This document shows, one piece after another, positions 13,102-25,362 of a stretch of DNA of 64,000 nucleotides. Within the stretch, counting starts at the first letter, position 1, and each line of letters begins with the position of its first letter. The stretch covers positions 27,172,618-27,236,617 of the forward strand of contig CM055828.1 of NCBI GenBank assembly GCA_029582265.1, written 5' to 3'. A program made the translations under genes and the position numbers. The stretch is from Zoroaster sp. YZ-2022 (taxonomy: Eukaryota; Echinodermata; Asteroidea; Forcipulatida; Zoroasteridae). The notes under the pieces are model-generated. The model was not told where the DNA came from and ran no database searches. It saw nothing but the letters and a program-made list of their open reading frames with translations.

Positions 13102-13134
13102 ATGTTTACGCTGAAAAAGGCCATGAGTGATGAG
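13102..13134 (+). CDS. Candidate alternative exon 1 (weak)
   Basis: ACCATG begins an 11-codon frame (MFTLKKAMSDE) ending at GAG before a GTAAAG donor at 13135, in the phase 0 needed to join the anchor exon at 42063. The preceding ~250 bases are less AT-rich than the flanks, as a 5' untranslated region might be. Vertebrate DPP6 and DPP10 use several alternative first exons that splice to a common anchor exon, so a second promoter here is plausible. The frame is also open upstream to 12979, so the start is uncertain. Confidence 0.25.
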
Positions 13135-13602
13135 GTAAAGTATTTTATTGTTTTGGTTGCTGTAATATAGTTTTGATTGATTTATCCTATAAAGCTTCCA
13201 TGATTATGAAGCGTCTTTTTCATAGCAAGCAGTAAGATCTTTGTATTGACCTGATTAATTACAAATATTCCCATTAAGTCCCCTTATCCTTGTTACTGAA
13301 TTTCCTTGTCTCTAAGAAAGTCAAACTATATCCAAATTCATTCAATTATTTTTGTTGGATTTTGCCGTAACAATTTGTTGAATGTGAGTGAACTCTACCT
13401 CGTAAAATAGTTTTAGGACATGTAAATAACACATGATCAGTAGTACATGTACATAAATTTGTAAATATAAGAACATTTTACTTGTACTTGCACAAGTACG
13501 CATGTTCTTGTCAGACGAGGTTTTTATTCAAGTACTGTGTATATGGAAAAATCATGAAATACGTCACTGACAATGACAAATGCTTGAGAAAGTTGGTGGT
13601 TT

Positions 13603-13847
13603 CTTGGGGGTGTAATGGGGATGTTATGAGTCGTTTTTAATAAAGAGGGTGGGAAATTATTTAAATTAATTTCACATTTATTATGACTCTAATAAAACAA
13701 AGGAAACTTGCGTTCATATTGGTTATTTTATACATTCGGGAGTACTTCGGGATATGTTTTTACAAAATTGTTTACGGGTACCCGGGTATCCAAAGATTTC
13801 CAATTTCGGGTATCCGGTTCCCGAAATAACCAAAAATGCACAGGCTT
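13603..13847. mobile_element. TAGGCTGTGC family, copy 3, left-truncated
   Basis: GGGGATGTTATGAGTCGTTTTTAATA matches copy 2. The right end CCAAAAATGCACAGGCTTA is complementary to the family start. Confidence 0.6.
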
Positions 13848-13992
13848 AGTGGGTTTAGATAATAAAACTTATGTTTCCTTATAACAAGGTAAATGTTTGG
13901 GGACAGGGTAAATTATTGATATTACCTTAAATGCCCCTCTGTTTGTGTAAGCAAGGCCATATTTAAAATTTAATTTCACTGGTTGCCTATAG

Positions 13993-15900
13993 CATACTTG
14001 TGTGACTCGGACTCAAACTCGAGTCCGACTCAAGTTACATTTTTGGTGACTCGGACGCAAGTCATGATTAATGACTCGGACTCAAGTCCTACTTGAGTCA
14101 CATTTTTGGTGACTTGGACTCAGACTCAAGTCATGATTAACAATGACTCGGATTCAGACTCGACCCTTGGGACTCGGACTTGGGACTCGGACTTGGGACA
14201 TGGACTTGGGACATGGACTTGGGACATGGACTTGGGACTCGGACTTGATGTCTGTGACTCAACGGCAAAATGCCTAATATTCACTATTTGCAAAATAGTG
14301 TTTTAAACAATGCGAACAGTTTTATAAAATTGATAATGTGCATCCTATGTCGTTGCAGTAATACGATCGCAATTGCTTATGCAGCGGCCGCATGAAAACA
14401 AAGTGCGTCTTCCAGAAATTGATTACAAATCATGTACCAAAGCTGTGTATTTTGATTACTTGTATAATGCATCATGAAGAAATATGGATGGACTACATTT
14501 GAATGACAACTCTTGTAAACAGCGCTCTCCTCGCCAGGCATATTAATGTGTGGTGGGCCCGCCACTCCTTCGGCGAAAAGCAGCTCATTTTGCCACACTA
14601 GAAATATTGTCCAAGACACCCTAAATCATTGTACATGTATTTTTGTCAAACGAATTTTATCCGTTTTTAGCTTGAATAATAATTTATGTATCGCTACGTC
14701 AAGTGGCTAGTGCCGCTCAACATCACCACAGGCGAGCATCATTATTTTAAAAGGATATGGATCCACAAACATCTGTTGCTGCTAAATACAGCAGATGAGA
14801 ATCCATAAAAAATAATAATTTTAATGGTGCTCATTGTCAGTATTTGTCAGTATCAATATACAGCTTAGGTAAAGACAACAGCTAGTCGTTTGTTAACGTG
14901 TTTTGTTGATGCTTTTGTACCAATACCAGTGAGACTTCTTTTATTCCATTTAAACATAATGTTAAAATTATCAGCCAGGATGCAAAATATTTTCGGCACA
15001 CAAGAACTGCTATTGTACACTCACGGTGATCCATTAATAAAACATCTCTTCAAAAACAATAAGAAGTTTTGTGTAATACCATCTGGACCTCGCTCTATGC
15101 ACCAACAAAAGGTTAAATGTAAATTGCTTTTTAGAAAGAAAAGAAAATATTGTGTCATTCATGCACCAATATTTCCAACCTTAAAATGTGTCAATTGCCT
15201 GATATAAAAATACATAGATAAAGGCATTTCCAACTGTCATTTCCAACTGTCATTTCCAACTGATTATTTTGGAGTGATCATTCACACTAACACCAGTGAC
15301 TCAACATGTAGGTTATTAATATATAAAAATTAATTATGATTTTGCCATGGCGATCAGACTTAAGGATCTTTAAACTTGACAACATCGAAATTAATCATGA
15401 TCTCCATTCTGCAGTAGTTCCATTCAAACAATGGATCAACATTGTTAAGGGGTGATGGATGGCTTCTGAGACTAATTGCTGACCCCACCCAGTCCTAAAT
15501 TAATCATGGTGAGAGCAATGTTTGTAGATGTAATTAATGTGATGTTTTCCAAACATGTTGTATTAATAAATTTAAAAAAAGCGCCAGAAAGATAAAATTC
15601 AATGAGTTGTTCGATTTCATGATGCAAGTATTAAAATAAGAAGAGTAAATAAATATTTGGTTTAGTCAAACTGATGAGATACTAGTCCAGATGTGAAGTA
15701 TTTTTTCACTTACCTTTGAACCTTGACATTATGTTTAAGGTTTTCTTTTTTCTTTTGATTTTTTAAAGTGACTTGCGACTCGGACTCGACCTTCGTGACT
15801 CGGACTCGGACTCGACCCATATGACTCGGGACTCAGACACTGACTCGACACTGGGGACTCGAACTCGGACTCGAGGTTTGAGGACTCGAATACAAGTCTG
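13993..15900. mobile_element. Non-autonomous hAT-like element, GACTCG-rich ends
   Basis: GCCTATAG lies immediately on both sides (13985-13992 and 15901-15908), an exact 8-bp target duplication. The ends are CATACTTGTGTGACTCGG and, reversed, CAGACTTGTATTCGAGTCC. Subterminal zones of ~280 and ~130 bases are packed with GACTCGGACT units, including a 12-bp GGACATGGACTT array. The 1.5-kb interior has no transposase. A related end is at 63693. Confidence 0.8.
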
Positions 15901-15908
15901 GCCTATAG

Positions 15909-16383
15909 TTGTTTTGAATTAATCATGCGTACATCTTCAAATGATACAGTGTTATCGCGCTTGTGACCCTCAGTGAATTCAGTTTGTAAAAGTATAATCA
16001 ATATGTCCGATTATAATGTTGTTTCAACAGGCAACAAATGTATAATTGTGTATCACAACAGCTGATACTCGGAAACAAAAACAGAAATTAGATCTGCATC
16101 TGTGGTTATTTCATAACCATCACATAGAACGCTTCATTTAGTGCAAGTGTCCAAAATGGCCAAACAAAACGCATTGACCTGTACAGGAATTGAAAAGTAT
16201 ATTATGCTTTCATCCATTAATGACATTAAAAGCATTCCCATCTAAGAACACCAACTGAGCTTGACACAATCGTACTGCTCCCACGTATCATCCTCATCGT
16301 TGTTAACTACTCCGTAAACATTGCATTATGTCTCTAATGGTAACAGAGTATCACAACCAGTCAGTGTGATCTTTATTATTGAG

Positions 16384-16421
<38 letters not shown>

Positions 16422-17107
16422 TGTGGACTTATATAGCGCACGATATGTTCTGTGTACATCCACATCCGCCTTTCATTAACAGCCTTAATTGCTCTGTTAA
16501 ATCTGGTGCCAGAGATGATGCATTTTGAGCTCAGCGGGATGTGAACAATCTCCACGGATCTCGGTATTTTGTTTGTCTTTCCCTCTCTGATGAGTAGCTT
16601 GACATTGGCAGTTTTACACTGGACATAAAGCCGGGCTTAAAAGCTTCTAACAATATTCACAGTTAAGTCATCTATTTGCACCGATAAGCCTTTGTTAGCC
16701 GTTTTGCGTGCAACCGCCTCTGTCCGAGAAATAGCTTTCTGGTTTATAGGTTTGTTGTGTTGAGTCAACTGGTGTTTTCCACTTGTCCGGGGCAACATGC
16801 CAATTGCAGTACATCACGGAGCTACTAATTTTCATTCTGGCTTTAATAAGGTATTGTGTGTTATCAATCCCAGAATGTTTTTATTCTCCCCCCCCCCCCC
16901 CCCGACTACCAGTGTATGCCGCCATTACTGCGGTGATACCACAGATGCCGTGTGTGTAGCATAGCTTTTCAATTATGTGGCGTGTTTCTTCAAATCGGGT
17001 ACACATCATTAGGCTGCATAGAAAAACAAACACTTGTATGGTAATGGCGACTTACAACAGTAATGGGGACTTACAGTGAAATGGTCAGCGGATTAGTCTT
17101 CATTATA
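15909..17107. other. Mostly unassigned; contains a SINE-A tail
   Basis: At 16384-16450 (AAT)n plus GTGTGGACTTATATAGCGCAC is a SINE-A 3' end in minus orientation. A C run lies at 16888-16903. Nothing else recognised. Confidence 0.5.
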
Positions 17108-17704
17108 CAGGGTGTCCCCATAAAAAGTATACCGAGATAAAAATTACTGTAATGGCAAAACTACTTTATATATGGGAAAGAGAAATATATCTCTAGAAAG
17201 GGCAGAATGTCCTCTTTGCAATGGTATACAGCTTGTGATGTTATTGACACAGGTGAGTGAACAAATTAGACAGATGTTAAGGGTACTGAAAGCAGGACTG
17301 TGACAAGTTTGCATATTTGAATAACAAATCTCAACCATGCAAGTGTGCAGAATACCAAATGCCTTTGCTTTTTCAACACATTCTTGAAAACAAGGAATGT
17401 ACCTAAAACAATGTAATCTGCTTTGTTTTCGCTACTTACCTCAAAAGTTTAATGTGCAGGTTTTTAAAAATGTTTTTTGGACCTTTGTTATTCAAATATG
17501 CAAACTTGTCACAGTCCTGCTTTCAGTACCCTTAACATCTGTCTAATTTGTTCACTCATCTGTGTCAATAACATCACAAGCTGTATACCATTGCAAAGAG
17601 GACATTCTGCCCTTTCTAGAGATATATTTCTCTTTCCCATATATAAAGTAGTTTTGCCATTACAGTAATTTTTATCTCGGTATACTTTTTATGGGGACAC
17701 CCTG
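17108..17704. mobile_element. Palindromic mariner-type MITE, 597 bp
   Basis: Starts CAGGGTGTCCCCATAAAAAG and ends in the exact complement, flanked by TA on both sides. The two arms of ~220 bases are almost identical around a ~150-base loop. The identical short ORFs on the two strands are a consequence of the palindrome, not genes. Confidence 0.85.
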
Positions 17705-17865
17705 TATAGTGAGTTTTCTTCATGAAATACATGTAAATCCATGGTATAGTCCAGTTAACTCATATTTAAATCCATCAATAGCATAGTTTGCAAATGTTTC
17801 TTATAAAAATAGATTGATGTTATGTAAGGGTGACGATTTTGATTTTTTTTTTTGATAGGGTAAAT

Positions 17866-17928
17866 ACGCATGCGTAGTAGACTGTCGCATATGCGGCAGT
17901 CTACTACGCATGCGCTTTATGAAGCAAT
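17866..17928. repeat. Short inverted repeat
   Basis: GCATGCGTAGTAGACTG pairs with CAGTCTACTACGCATGC across a few bases. It is isolated and of unknown origin. Confidence 0.7.
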
Positions 17929-18085
17929 CGGGGAACAATCGCACGGGTGTAGTACGCACGCGCGCGCGAACATCGCCCTAGCTACATACACATGAAAAGA
18001 TGGCGGAACACGTAAATGTCAATTCGCGTTTTCCCGAGCTCCTTATTATTGTAATGGCAACTGAATATGTATGAGGTATAGTAAA

Positions 18086-18253
18086 ACAAATATAACATGG
18101 TTTATTTCGGGTGGACAGTCGATATTAGCTCCCCTCGGTATTGGAAGTTGACAAACTAGTTCCCTTGGCTTCGCCTCGGGAACTAGTTTGTCAACTTCCA
18201 ATACCTCGGGGAGCTAATATCGACTGTCCACCCTCAAACCATGTTATATTTGT
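18086..18253. mobile_element. Hairpin element H, copy 1
   Basis: Ends ACAAATATAACATGGTTT and its complement enclose a second perfect stem beginning GGTGGACAGTCGATATTAGC. The small loop contains TTGGCTTCGCC. Copy 2 at 60534 has the same ACAAATAT/ATATTTGT tips but a different stem. Confidence 0.7.
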
Positions 18254-18335
18254 ATAATATTGGTTTCGCAAAATTTTACGGGGAACATGTAAGAATGCAG
18301 ATCGCTGGTTTCAGATAGAAGGCTATTCTTCATTC

Positions 18336-18536
18336 TTAAAGGGACAGACTTTCAACAGGGCATGGAATCAATGTCCTAGTTTAAGACTGAAAATTACTGA
18401 CTCATTTATGTACCAGCAACAGTAATATGACCTTATCACGTGAGGTATTATGGCAGTCACTGAGTTAATCTAAAACTAGCACTCCGATTCCATGCCCTGT
18501 TGATTGTGACGATATTGTCCCTTTAACCAGTTCGCA
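18336..18536 (+). mobile_element. R1 MITE, copy c, internally deleted
   Basis: TTAAAGGGACAGACTTTCAACAGG lacks the first ~20 internal bases. The right end GATATTGTCCCTTTAA is intact, and its TTAA is the target of the adjacent piggyBac-type element. Confidence 0.85.
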
Positions 18537-18783
18537 CCGGGAATAAAAAAGTTTTTCCGAGCCCCCGTGGCGGTTTTTTTTTTACTGCACAAACACGACC
18601 AATGGTGCTCACCAGAGCGTGACCGGGGAGACCGTGTCTTCCACCGTATGCTTATGGCTCGTTGCCACGTCGACCGGGAATCTATACAAATATTCCCGAG
18701 AATCCTGTGGCGTGTTTAGACGCTCTCCGATCCGCTGTCCAAAAAAAAATGTGTGTGTATACACGGCCTCCGACGCGAACTGG
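18537..18783. mobile_element. piggyBac-type MITE, CCAGTTCGCG family, copy 1
   Basis: Starts CCAGTTCGCACCGGG, ends CTCCGACGCGAACTGG, with TTAA on both sides (18533-18536, 18784-18787), the piggyBac target. Shares GTGTTTAGACGCTCTCCGAT with copy 2 at 42717. No transposase. Confidence 0.8.
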
Positions 18784-18787
18784 TTAA

Positions 18788-20884
18788 AAGGCTGGATTAT
18801 TAGGTGTAAATAAGTCATTGTCATTCGTGTTGAATTTACATGTACGTCATTCATGTTCTAATTACATCATTCATGTTCTAATTACGTCATTCATGATGTA
18901 TTGCCTACATTAGATTGATAAGTCAAAGAGGTTTAGAAAAGTATCATGAACTGAAAAATATAGATACCCTTCTTATGATACAGTCTACGTCACTATGATT
19001 AATTTTTGATCTTACTGGTTAACAAATTCTGTGAAAAACTTCACAAAGTCCTTTAACCGAAAGGAATAACAAATTCGCAGATAATGAATTCTTGTAAAGT
19101 GATATATTTTTAGTATTGTCAGTAAGAGTTTATACTTGAAACTCACTTGATGCAAAATTGATAATAGTATCCAACAGACCTTGACATCTGTCCTGTCTGA
19201 GATGCTGTTGTTTTCACGAAAAAGTCAAATGTTATTCGCGAATATTCCCCAGTTATGCGTTTCTGAATTTCGGTGATGAACTGTAATAAGATTCCATGTT
19301 ATAATGCATTCAAAGTTAGTTACCTCTTAGAAAATTGATTTGTCTTTCCCCTCAGTAGCCTCTACATGTGATTATCTTTCTACTTTGTTTTCTGCATGTT
19401 TAGCATGCATTTTGGAACATTGCTATATGAGGGGGGGAGGCGAGAGAAATTTTTTGAGGGGAGGAGGGTAGGTGTGAAAAATTTATTTAGGTTAGGAAAA
19501 ATTTTGATGGGAAGGGGGGTAGGCATTGGAAATCTTTACCCCCCCCCAAAAAAAAAAAAAAATCATCTGCGATACAAAATCTACAAGCCTGCATCAATGG
19601 CTTGATTTAGGCTTGATTCGGCTACGACCGTGAATGTGACATTGCAGAATAAAAAGTGACTAGTGGTATATTATCCATTTTAGAGAACACAACTAGCCAA
19701 TCAGCAACCAGTGATCTCCTCCCTGTATAGAATTCAACCGCTCTGTCTTCATGAGTGATTCTAATTCTGGTAAATTAAATGATGCCTTTTGTAGACCATA
19801 TTGCACACCATATTGCGCACCATTAACGCCTAATTGCTAGTTAATCATGTTGACAGTGCTCCGTTGCAATGCTACTTTTTTTTCTGCGAATCATCTTCAT
19901 TATCATGAAAACACAGTTGGCCAGGAGAGAAAGAAATATGGTTGTCAGTGCCCCCAATTTGCATATCCACGGAGGCACAAAGGCAAAGTTGGAGGCAGGG
20001 GGTGGGTGAAAGAGAGCACATAACCAAATTAGGTGCACATCGGCAAAAATGTTATTAATAAAACTTAGGCCAGAAAAAAAGTATCTGGTTTCTGGTCATA
20101 GGTCGGCTTCAAAATCAGTGCAGTCACATGCTTTTTTTTGGGGGGGGGGGGGGGACGAGGGGGACGAGGGATTTTTTCTTTGCCCACATGTGATATATCG
20201 TGGATGAAAAAAATCGATATCACCCAGGGTTTTGAGATGGTTCCAGGAATAATTTAAATTTGGTGGGATACCAGTGATACGAATAAACACCTTGAATGTA
20301 ACATTTCTTGGGGTTAGTGGAACTGGTGCTTAAAATATAAAACTCCATTAAATTTGTCATAGAATTATCATTCATAATACTCAGTTTTCAGACTTATTTT
20401 TTTTTATTCTGAAGAATTTATGTGGCATTCTCAGCGGTTTTTATCTTTTTACTTTTTGTCACAGCAGTTTGTTTGGTTCTTTGGTTCAAAGAATGTTAAG
20501 AATTCAAAGCATGTCCATCCCTGAGACTTGCAATGTGCAATGTCACACAGTGTGTTTAAAGCTACTTTGTACTACTGGTTATCTCAAAAAATGATGACAG
20601 ATTTACATAAAACTTACTTGGTGTAAAGTTAATGATGGTATCAAACATCCCTTGAAATATTTCTCTCTCGGATGCTTTTGTTTTGACTAAAATTAGTCAA
20701 ATAATTTCTAAAATTAATTTTTGTTATCTAGACAGAAATTCCACTTTATTACATTTCTGGTAATGAAACCAAGGATGCCTCAAAAGCACACTTAAACACC
20801 GTAGCTCAGAAGCCTGAGGAAACCTGTAAACAAAAGAGCGCTTGCTATGTGAACCAGAAACACCGGGGTAAACCCCCTACTCTT
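18788..20884. other. Unassigned stretch
   Basis: Short tandem TTCATGTTCTAATTACATCA repeats (18848-18895) and G, C and A runs (19428-19560, 20137-20155). No gene recognised. Confidence 0.4.
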
Positions 20885-21083
20885 CCACGATAAGTGTTCT
20901 GGGTTCTTTTACATGCATTACTTAATCTAGTACATAGGACCTACGGTTTAACGTCCCATCCGAAGGACGAAGCAATTATAGTTAAGTGTCTTGCTCCGAA
21001 GGACATAAGCGCCGTGACCAGCCGTGCCGGGGTTTGAACCCAGAACTTGAGTCTGATGCACTAACAGCTCGGCCACGGCACTT
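20885..21083 (-). mobile_element. SINE-C, tRNA-headed
   Basis: On the minus strand the head TGCCGTGGCCGAGCTGTTAG and B box GGTTCAAACCC precede GTGTCCTTCGGAGCAAGACA and GTCCTTCGGATGGGACG. The last string differs from the SINE-A body, so this is a separate subfamily. Confidence 0.75.
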
Positions 21084-21426
21084 TGGAATGGATAGGAACA
21101 ATCTGAATGCATTTTCACTATTTTTCTTGTGAATGACACAATGAAATAAGCAGGTTTTTTCCTTTATACATGTATATATATCTTGATTTTCATATAAAAG
21201 TATGGATGTACATTTTACTTACCAGTGTGTTTATACTGACATTAAAGTCATTAATGGTTTTGTTATTTTCCTTACATTAACACAATTTTTATTCAATTAA
21301 TATTGTTTTTATATATTCTTTAACTAGCTTTTGTTAATTTAATTACAATCAAACAACTATTTTGGTGTGTTATTTCTTAAGCATAGAGCCTACATGTAGT
21401 TAATAAGAATATTCAATGTGTTCGCT

Positions 21427-21597
21427 ATAGACCTTGCATATGACGTCGCAAACTGAAGGTCGCCCCCAAACGAAGGTCACTCATTGGTTCATGTATGCGC
21501 GCTGTGAACAGCACGCATACATGAACCAATGAGTGACCTGCTCTAGCCTCTGAATGAGGGCGATATTCAGTTTGTGACATCGTATTCATATTCTATT
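21427..21597. mobile_element. Palindromic MITE, family P1, copy 2
   Basis: TATAGACCTTGCATATGACG to CATCGTATTCATATTCTAT. The central TCATGTATGCG stems and CATTGGTTCATG match copy 1 at 321. Confidence 0.7.
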
Positions 21598-21984
21598 TCA
21601 CCTGAAATTTTGTTTTAACCGGAGCACTTCTAAATTGGAAGTAAATACATGCAATATTTATGTTGTTTGGGCAGAATGCATCTGTTATTGGATTCATGTA
21701 CAGTTAGGATTATGGAGATATGATTATAGGATGATTATAGAGAAGAGAGACACTTTTACATGTGTGCATAATGCAAGGCCAAACAAAAATAAGACTGGTT
21801 ACTGATTAGAGCTCAGCTTCAAATGTGGTGGTTGAAGGCAGCTTTTTAACTTTTTTTTTTTTTTTTAGATTTTAGTTATGATTTGAGGAGAAGCTACGAT
21901 AATGTATTCTTGTCAACACAAATGGGCCAAGAATACAGTAAACTGGGATCTCTGAATGGTTTAAAACAATAGTAAAGTCTGTCC

Positions 21985-22275
21985 CGAGCCATATTGGCTC
22001 ATCAGGCCGGTGTTTATCTCAGGTTTCGTTGGCATGAAACGACTGAGAATATTTCCATTCCCCCTGGATGGGATGCCAGTCCATCGCAGTTTACTTCCCT
22101 AGCTATTGCCAGGTACCCATTTATACTCCTGGGTGAAGAGAAGCAATTATGGTAAAGTGTCTTGCTCAAGGACACAAGCACCACGGTCGTGGTGAGGATT
22201 CGAACCCACACCCTGGCGACCCAGCCATCAGAACCCAAGTCCCAATGCACTAGACCGCTCGGCCATGGCACCCCA
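21985..22275 (-). mobile_element. SINE-A-like element with a different tail
   Basis: Minus-strand head GCCATGGCCGAGCGGTCTAG and B box GGTTCGAATCC, with CCTTGAGCAAGACACTTTACC in the body. The 3' part (21985-22090) does not match the SINE-A tail, so this may be a chimeric or distinct SINE. Confidence 0.75.
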
Positions 22276-22439
22276 CAATACCAAGAGAAAAAACAACAAC
22301 TTGATTCTAATCTAAATAACTGAGTATAAATACAAACAATTTTAAAGCACAATTTTAAAGAAAACAAAAACACAACATGTATATCGGAATTTTTTTTTGG
22401 TGGACAATCTTCTATTTCAGCAAACATTTAAGTCTTTGA

Positions 22440-22680
22440 TATAAATTGGTGGTTCATCATACATAATACTTATAATTGCATTTTTTACTTCTAGTTCTAG
22501 GCTGGATTATTGTAACAGTTTATTATATGGTATCCCTGACACTTGTATTAGTCAACTTCAGCGTATTCAAAATGATTATGCTCGGCTTGTATGCAGTGTG
22601 AAGAAATACTCTCATCACCCCAATATTATTTAATCTTCATTGGCTTCCTGTTAGATACCGCATTCAGTTTAATTATTACT
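22440..22680 (+). pseudogene. CR1-like LINE reverse transcriptase C-terminal fragment
   Basis: The frame encodes FFTSSSRLDYCNSLLYGIPD, QLQRIQNDYARLV and, after one frameshift, NLHWLPVRYRIQ. These are the standard motifs just after the reverse transcriptase domain of CR1/L2-type LINEs. It has a stop and a frameshift, so it is dead. Confidence 0.85.
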
Positions 22681-24283
22681 ATTACTATTATTATTATTAT
22701 TATACAAGGAATTTTATGAATATGTCCAACAAAGGTATTTGCGGTATTTGGTCATCATTCACATGCTGTTGAATTCATCAGGTTGCTCTTTGTCTCAGAT
22801 CCAACCTTTCTGCATGCCCTGTAGCTAGATGTAAAACACTTTATATAGTTAAAAAAACAACTAATGATGTTAAGCTAAACTAGTGTCTTGTGGCAGTGTT
22901 AAATCACCTGCCTGTGTCATGCCGCTTGTGAAAATTCACAAGCCAGACTTGTGCGTGATTAAATTTGATACGATCTGGACGTAGACAGATGGGGCCCCAG
23001 TCTTATTACAATGACATCACAGGTTACATTGACATGCCAGAGGCAAAGAGCTAGAGGGCACGGTATTATTTATTGTTTTCATGTTTTATTTTATATCTTT
23101 GGAAAATAAACAATTTGGATCACCAACACAATATAATATATAAAAATAAATATAAATAACATTCACAGTTTAGTGTATTCTGAAAAATTGACAAAGAACT
23201 TCTTAATTTTAAAAAGTGTTTTTTCTTTTTTTGGGGGGTACCTTTTTAGACTAACTGTGGGTAGAGCATGAGGGTTAGTCTTCCAGTCGAACTAGATGTA
23301 AATATGTCACAATAGAGTAGGAAGCACATTTGAAAAAAAGAAAAGAAAAAGGAGGCCACACTGCCCAAAAGAAGGGAACATATGAAGAAGAAAAAAAGGT
23401 AAATGTATACAAGATGATTGGGGGGGGGGGGGGGGTGCACTGTTTGACAACTCTTGGTTCGGCAATGCAGGAAGGTATATGTACATGTATGACGTCTTGC
23501 TTAGGACATCAAGCTGATGGCTTCCTGAATACTGTAGAAGTACTAATAGCCATCGGGCATAGTTTCCTTCTCAAGAGGTTCTACACATGTACCTGACTTA
23601 TGATAAATTACCCCCAATCCTCTCTCTGACACGTGCAATATAGAAGGTGTTATTCATCCCATTGCTCGGTCTTGTCATTTATTCAGCCGTCTTGCCGTTG
23701 ACATTTCACAGCAAAAAAAAGTGGTTTCCAGTTTCTGTGAGTCTGATATTTAACTCTCCCAGTGCTGTGTGAATCCATGCGCAAACTGCACATGATCAAA
23801 CGCACAGTGCCCTTTCCCACTTGTACTCTAATGTATATTACTCAATGCTACTGTATGTACCAACCAATCTTTTATTAACATAGGGAACTGAGTGATCACA
23901 TTATACCTGAATGTCAAAATCTTTACTGCGAGAGAGCGTTCCTCCGTATGTATAAGATCTGAGGCCCCCCCTTTTTTTTATATAAATCATTCATTGCTTA
24001 GAACTGTGTGCACATGGGGCATTGAGCTAGCCTACTGGACTTGCCCACAAAACAGGTGGAAACTTGAATCAATTCTACATTAGCCGAGCCTATGTACCGT
24101 ACTTAGTTTCATCGTAGTCTCACACACAGTGCAAGACATTCTTGCTTTCTTCTGAAGGACATGTCAGGTTTAAATCTGACACTGGAATATGTGAATATCA
24201 GCTTTTAACTTGCTATGGTGACATTGAAGTTAACTCCTATATATATATATAGGATTGAAAGCTAAGGCCACCCTCCCAATTTA

Positions 24284-24322
<39 letters not shown>

Positions 24323-24555
24323 AGTGGACCATGACGAGTTTTCTCATTTGCTTAATTATCTACACTACTCCCTCGGAGTGATCGGTTGGATAATCCTTAT
24401 TTTGAGTTGCTCCAGGGCCGGCATATTCCTTCATCTCGGCTACTGGTGAATTAGAGGCACCATTACAGCATTACGCGGGTTTGTCTCTTGGTGGTAACTT
24501 CAATTGTGGACATCGTCCATATCTTGCCTGGGATTCTGTCAGCCTCGTAGACCCA

Positions 24556-25152
24556 TCACAACATTGATAACCCCTTCATCGGTCCGGTTTTGGAGATACA
24601 TACGTACCTGCCGAAGTGTTCTATTTCAAGATTGACCTCAGACAAATTTGATTTGTTTTGTTGTGGCATAAGCAGTGTTAATGACATTGGCGAGCCGTCG
24701 TACTTTAATTTTTGGCTGTCTGTAAACGTAAGCCTCATAATTCCTATCGACTTGCATCCAGTTATCTCATGTGTCATGTACCCGCACATGCTGGAATTGG
24801 ATCTCATGAAATGCGTGTTCATTAAAACCCATAAACCTTCTGTAATTGAATACCAGCACTCCTCAGTTATACATAAATAGTCCCTTGGTTGCAATTCAGT
24901 GTTATTCAAACCACCACTGACACCAACATCATATAGGTCTGTAGACATCACAGCTGTTCGCTTATCAATTTGTGCTGGGCCCTTTCGATTTTGAATGAAA
25001 GAATGACATGATACAGTGTGGATATGTACAATCTTAGACAGCATGCCGATCAAACCTAAACATACAGGATGAGATAGACTTCGTTTTTTTTTTTTTTTTC
25101 CAGTATCTCTTAGGAATATTTTTTGAGCTGGGTTGCTGAAACCAGAATACAA
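24556..25152 (-). CDS. Unrecognised 198-codon open frame
   Basis: The longest open frame outside repeats and exons. It starts MYSGFSNPAQKIF, has a five-Lys run from a poly-T tract, and no motif I recognise. Chance occurrence at this length is unlikely but possible. No splice or start evidence. I do not claim a gene. Confidence 0.15.
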   Translation of the reverse strand: MYSGFSNPAQKIFLRDTGKKKKKRSLSHPVCLGLIGMLSKIVHIHTVSCHSFIQNRKGPAQIDKRTAVMSTDLYDVGVSGGLNNTELQPRDYLCITEECWYSITEGLWVLMNTHFMRSNSSMCGYMTHEITGCKSIGIMRLTFTDSQKLKYDGSPMSLTLLMPQQNKSNLSEVNLEIEHFGRYVCISKTGPMKGLSML

Positions 25153-25323
25153 CGATTTGCACCAGACAGTTTTCCTTCAGCTTGACAAAGGAATTGCACC
25201 TCCTTGCCTGAGTGAGAGCAAAACCCTTGATAATTGTTTGTTACTTTAGTAACACCAACATTGCATTCAGCAGTTTTGTCTATTTTTATTCATCGGAATT
25301 AAGGAAGTGGTAGCAGCTGCATC

Positions 25324-25362
25324 ATGCCTTCCATGACATCACCACCTCCTGTGCTGAAATTT
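25324..25362 (+). CDS. Candidate alternative exon 1 (weak)
   Basis: ATG with A at -3 opens 13 codons (MPSMTSPPPVLKF) directly followed by a consensus donor GTAAGT at 25363, again in phase 0. Only the donor and phase support it. One or two such coincidences are expected in 40 kb. Confidence 0.2.

Noticed and set aside
17144..17668. Two nearly identical ~63-codon ORFs on opposite strands
   Set aside because: They are mirror images produced by the palindromic mariner-type MITE.
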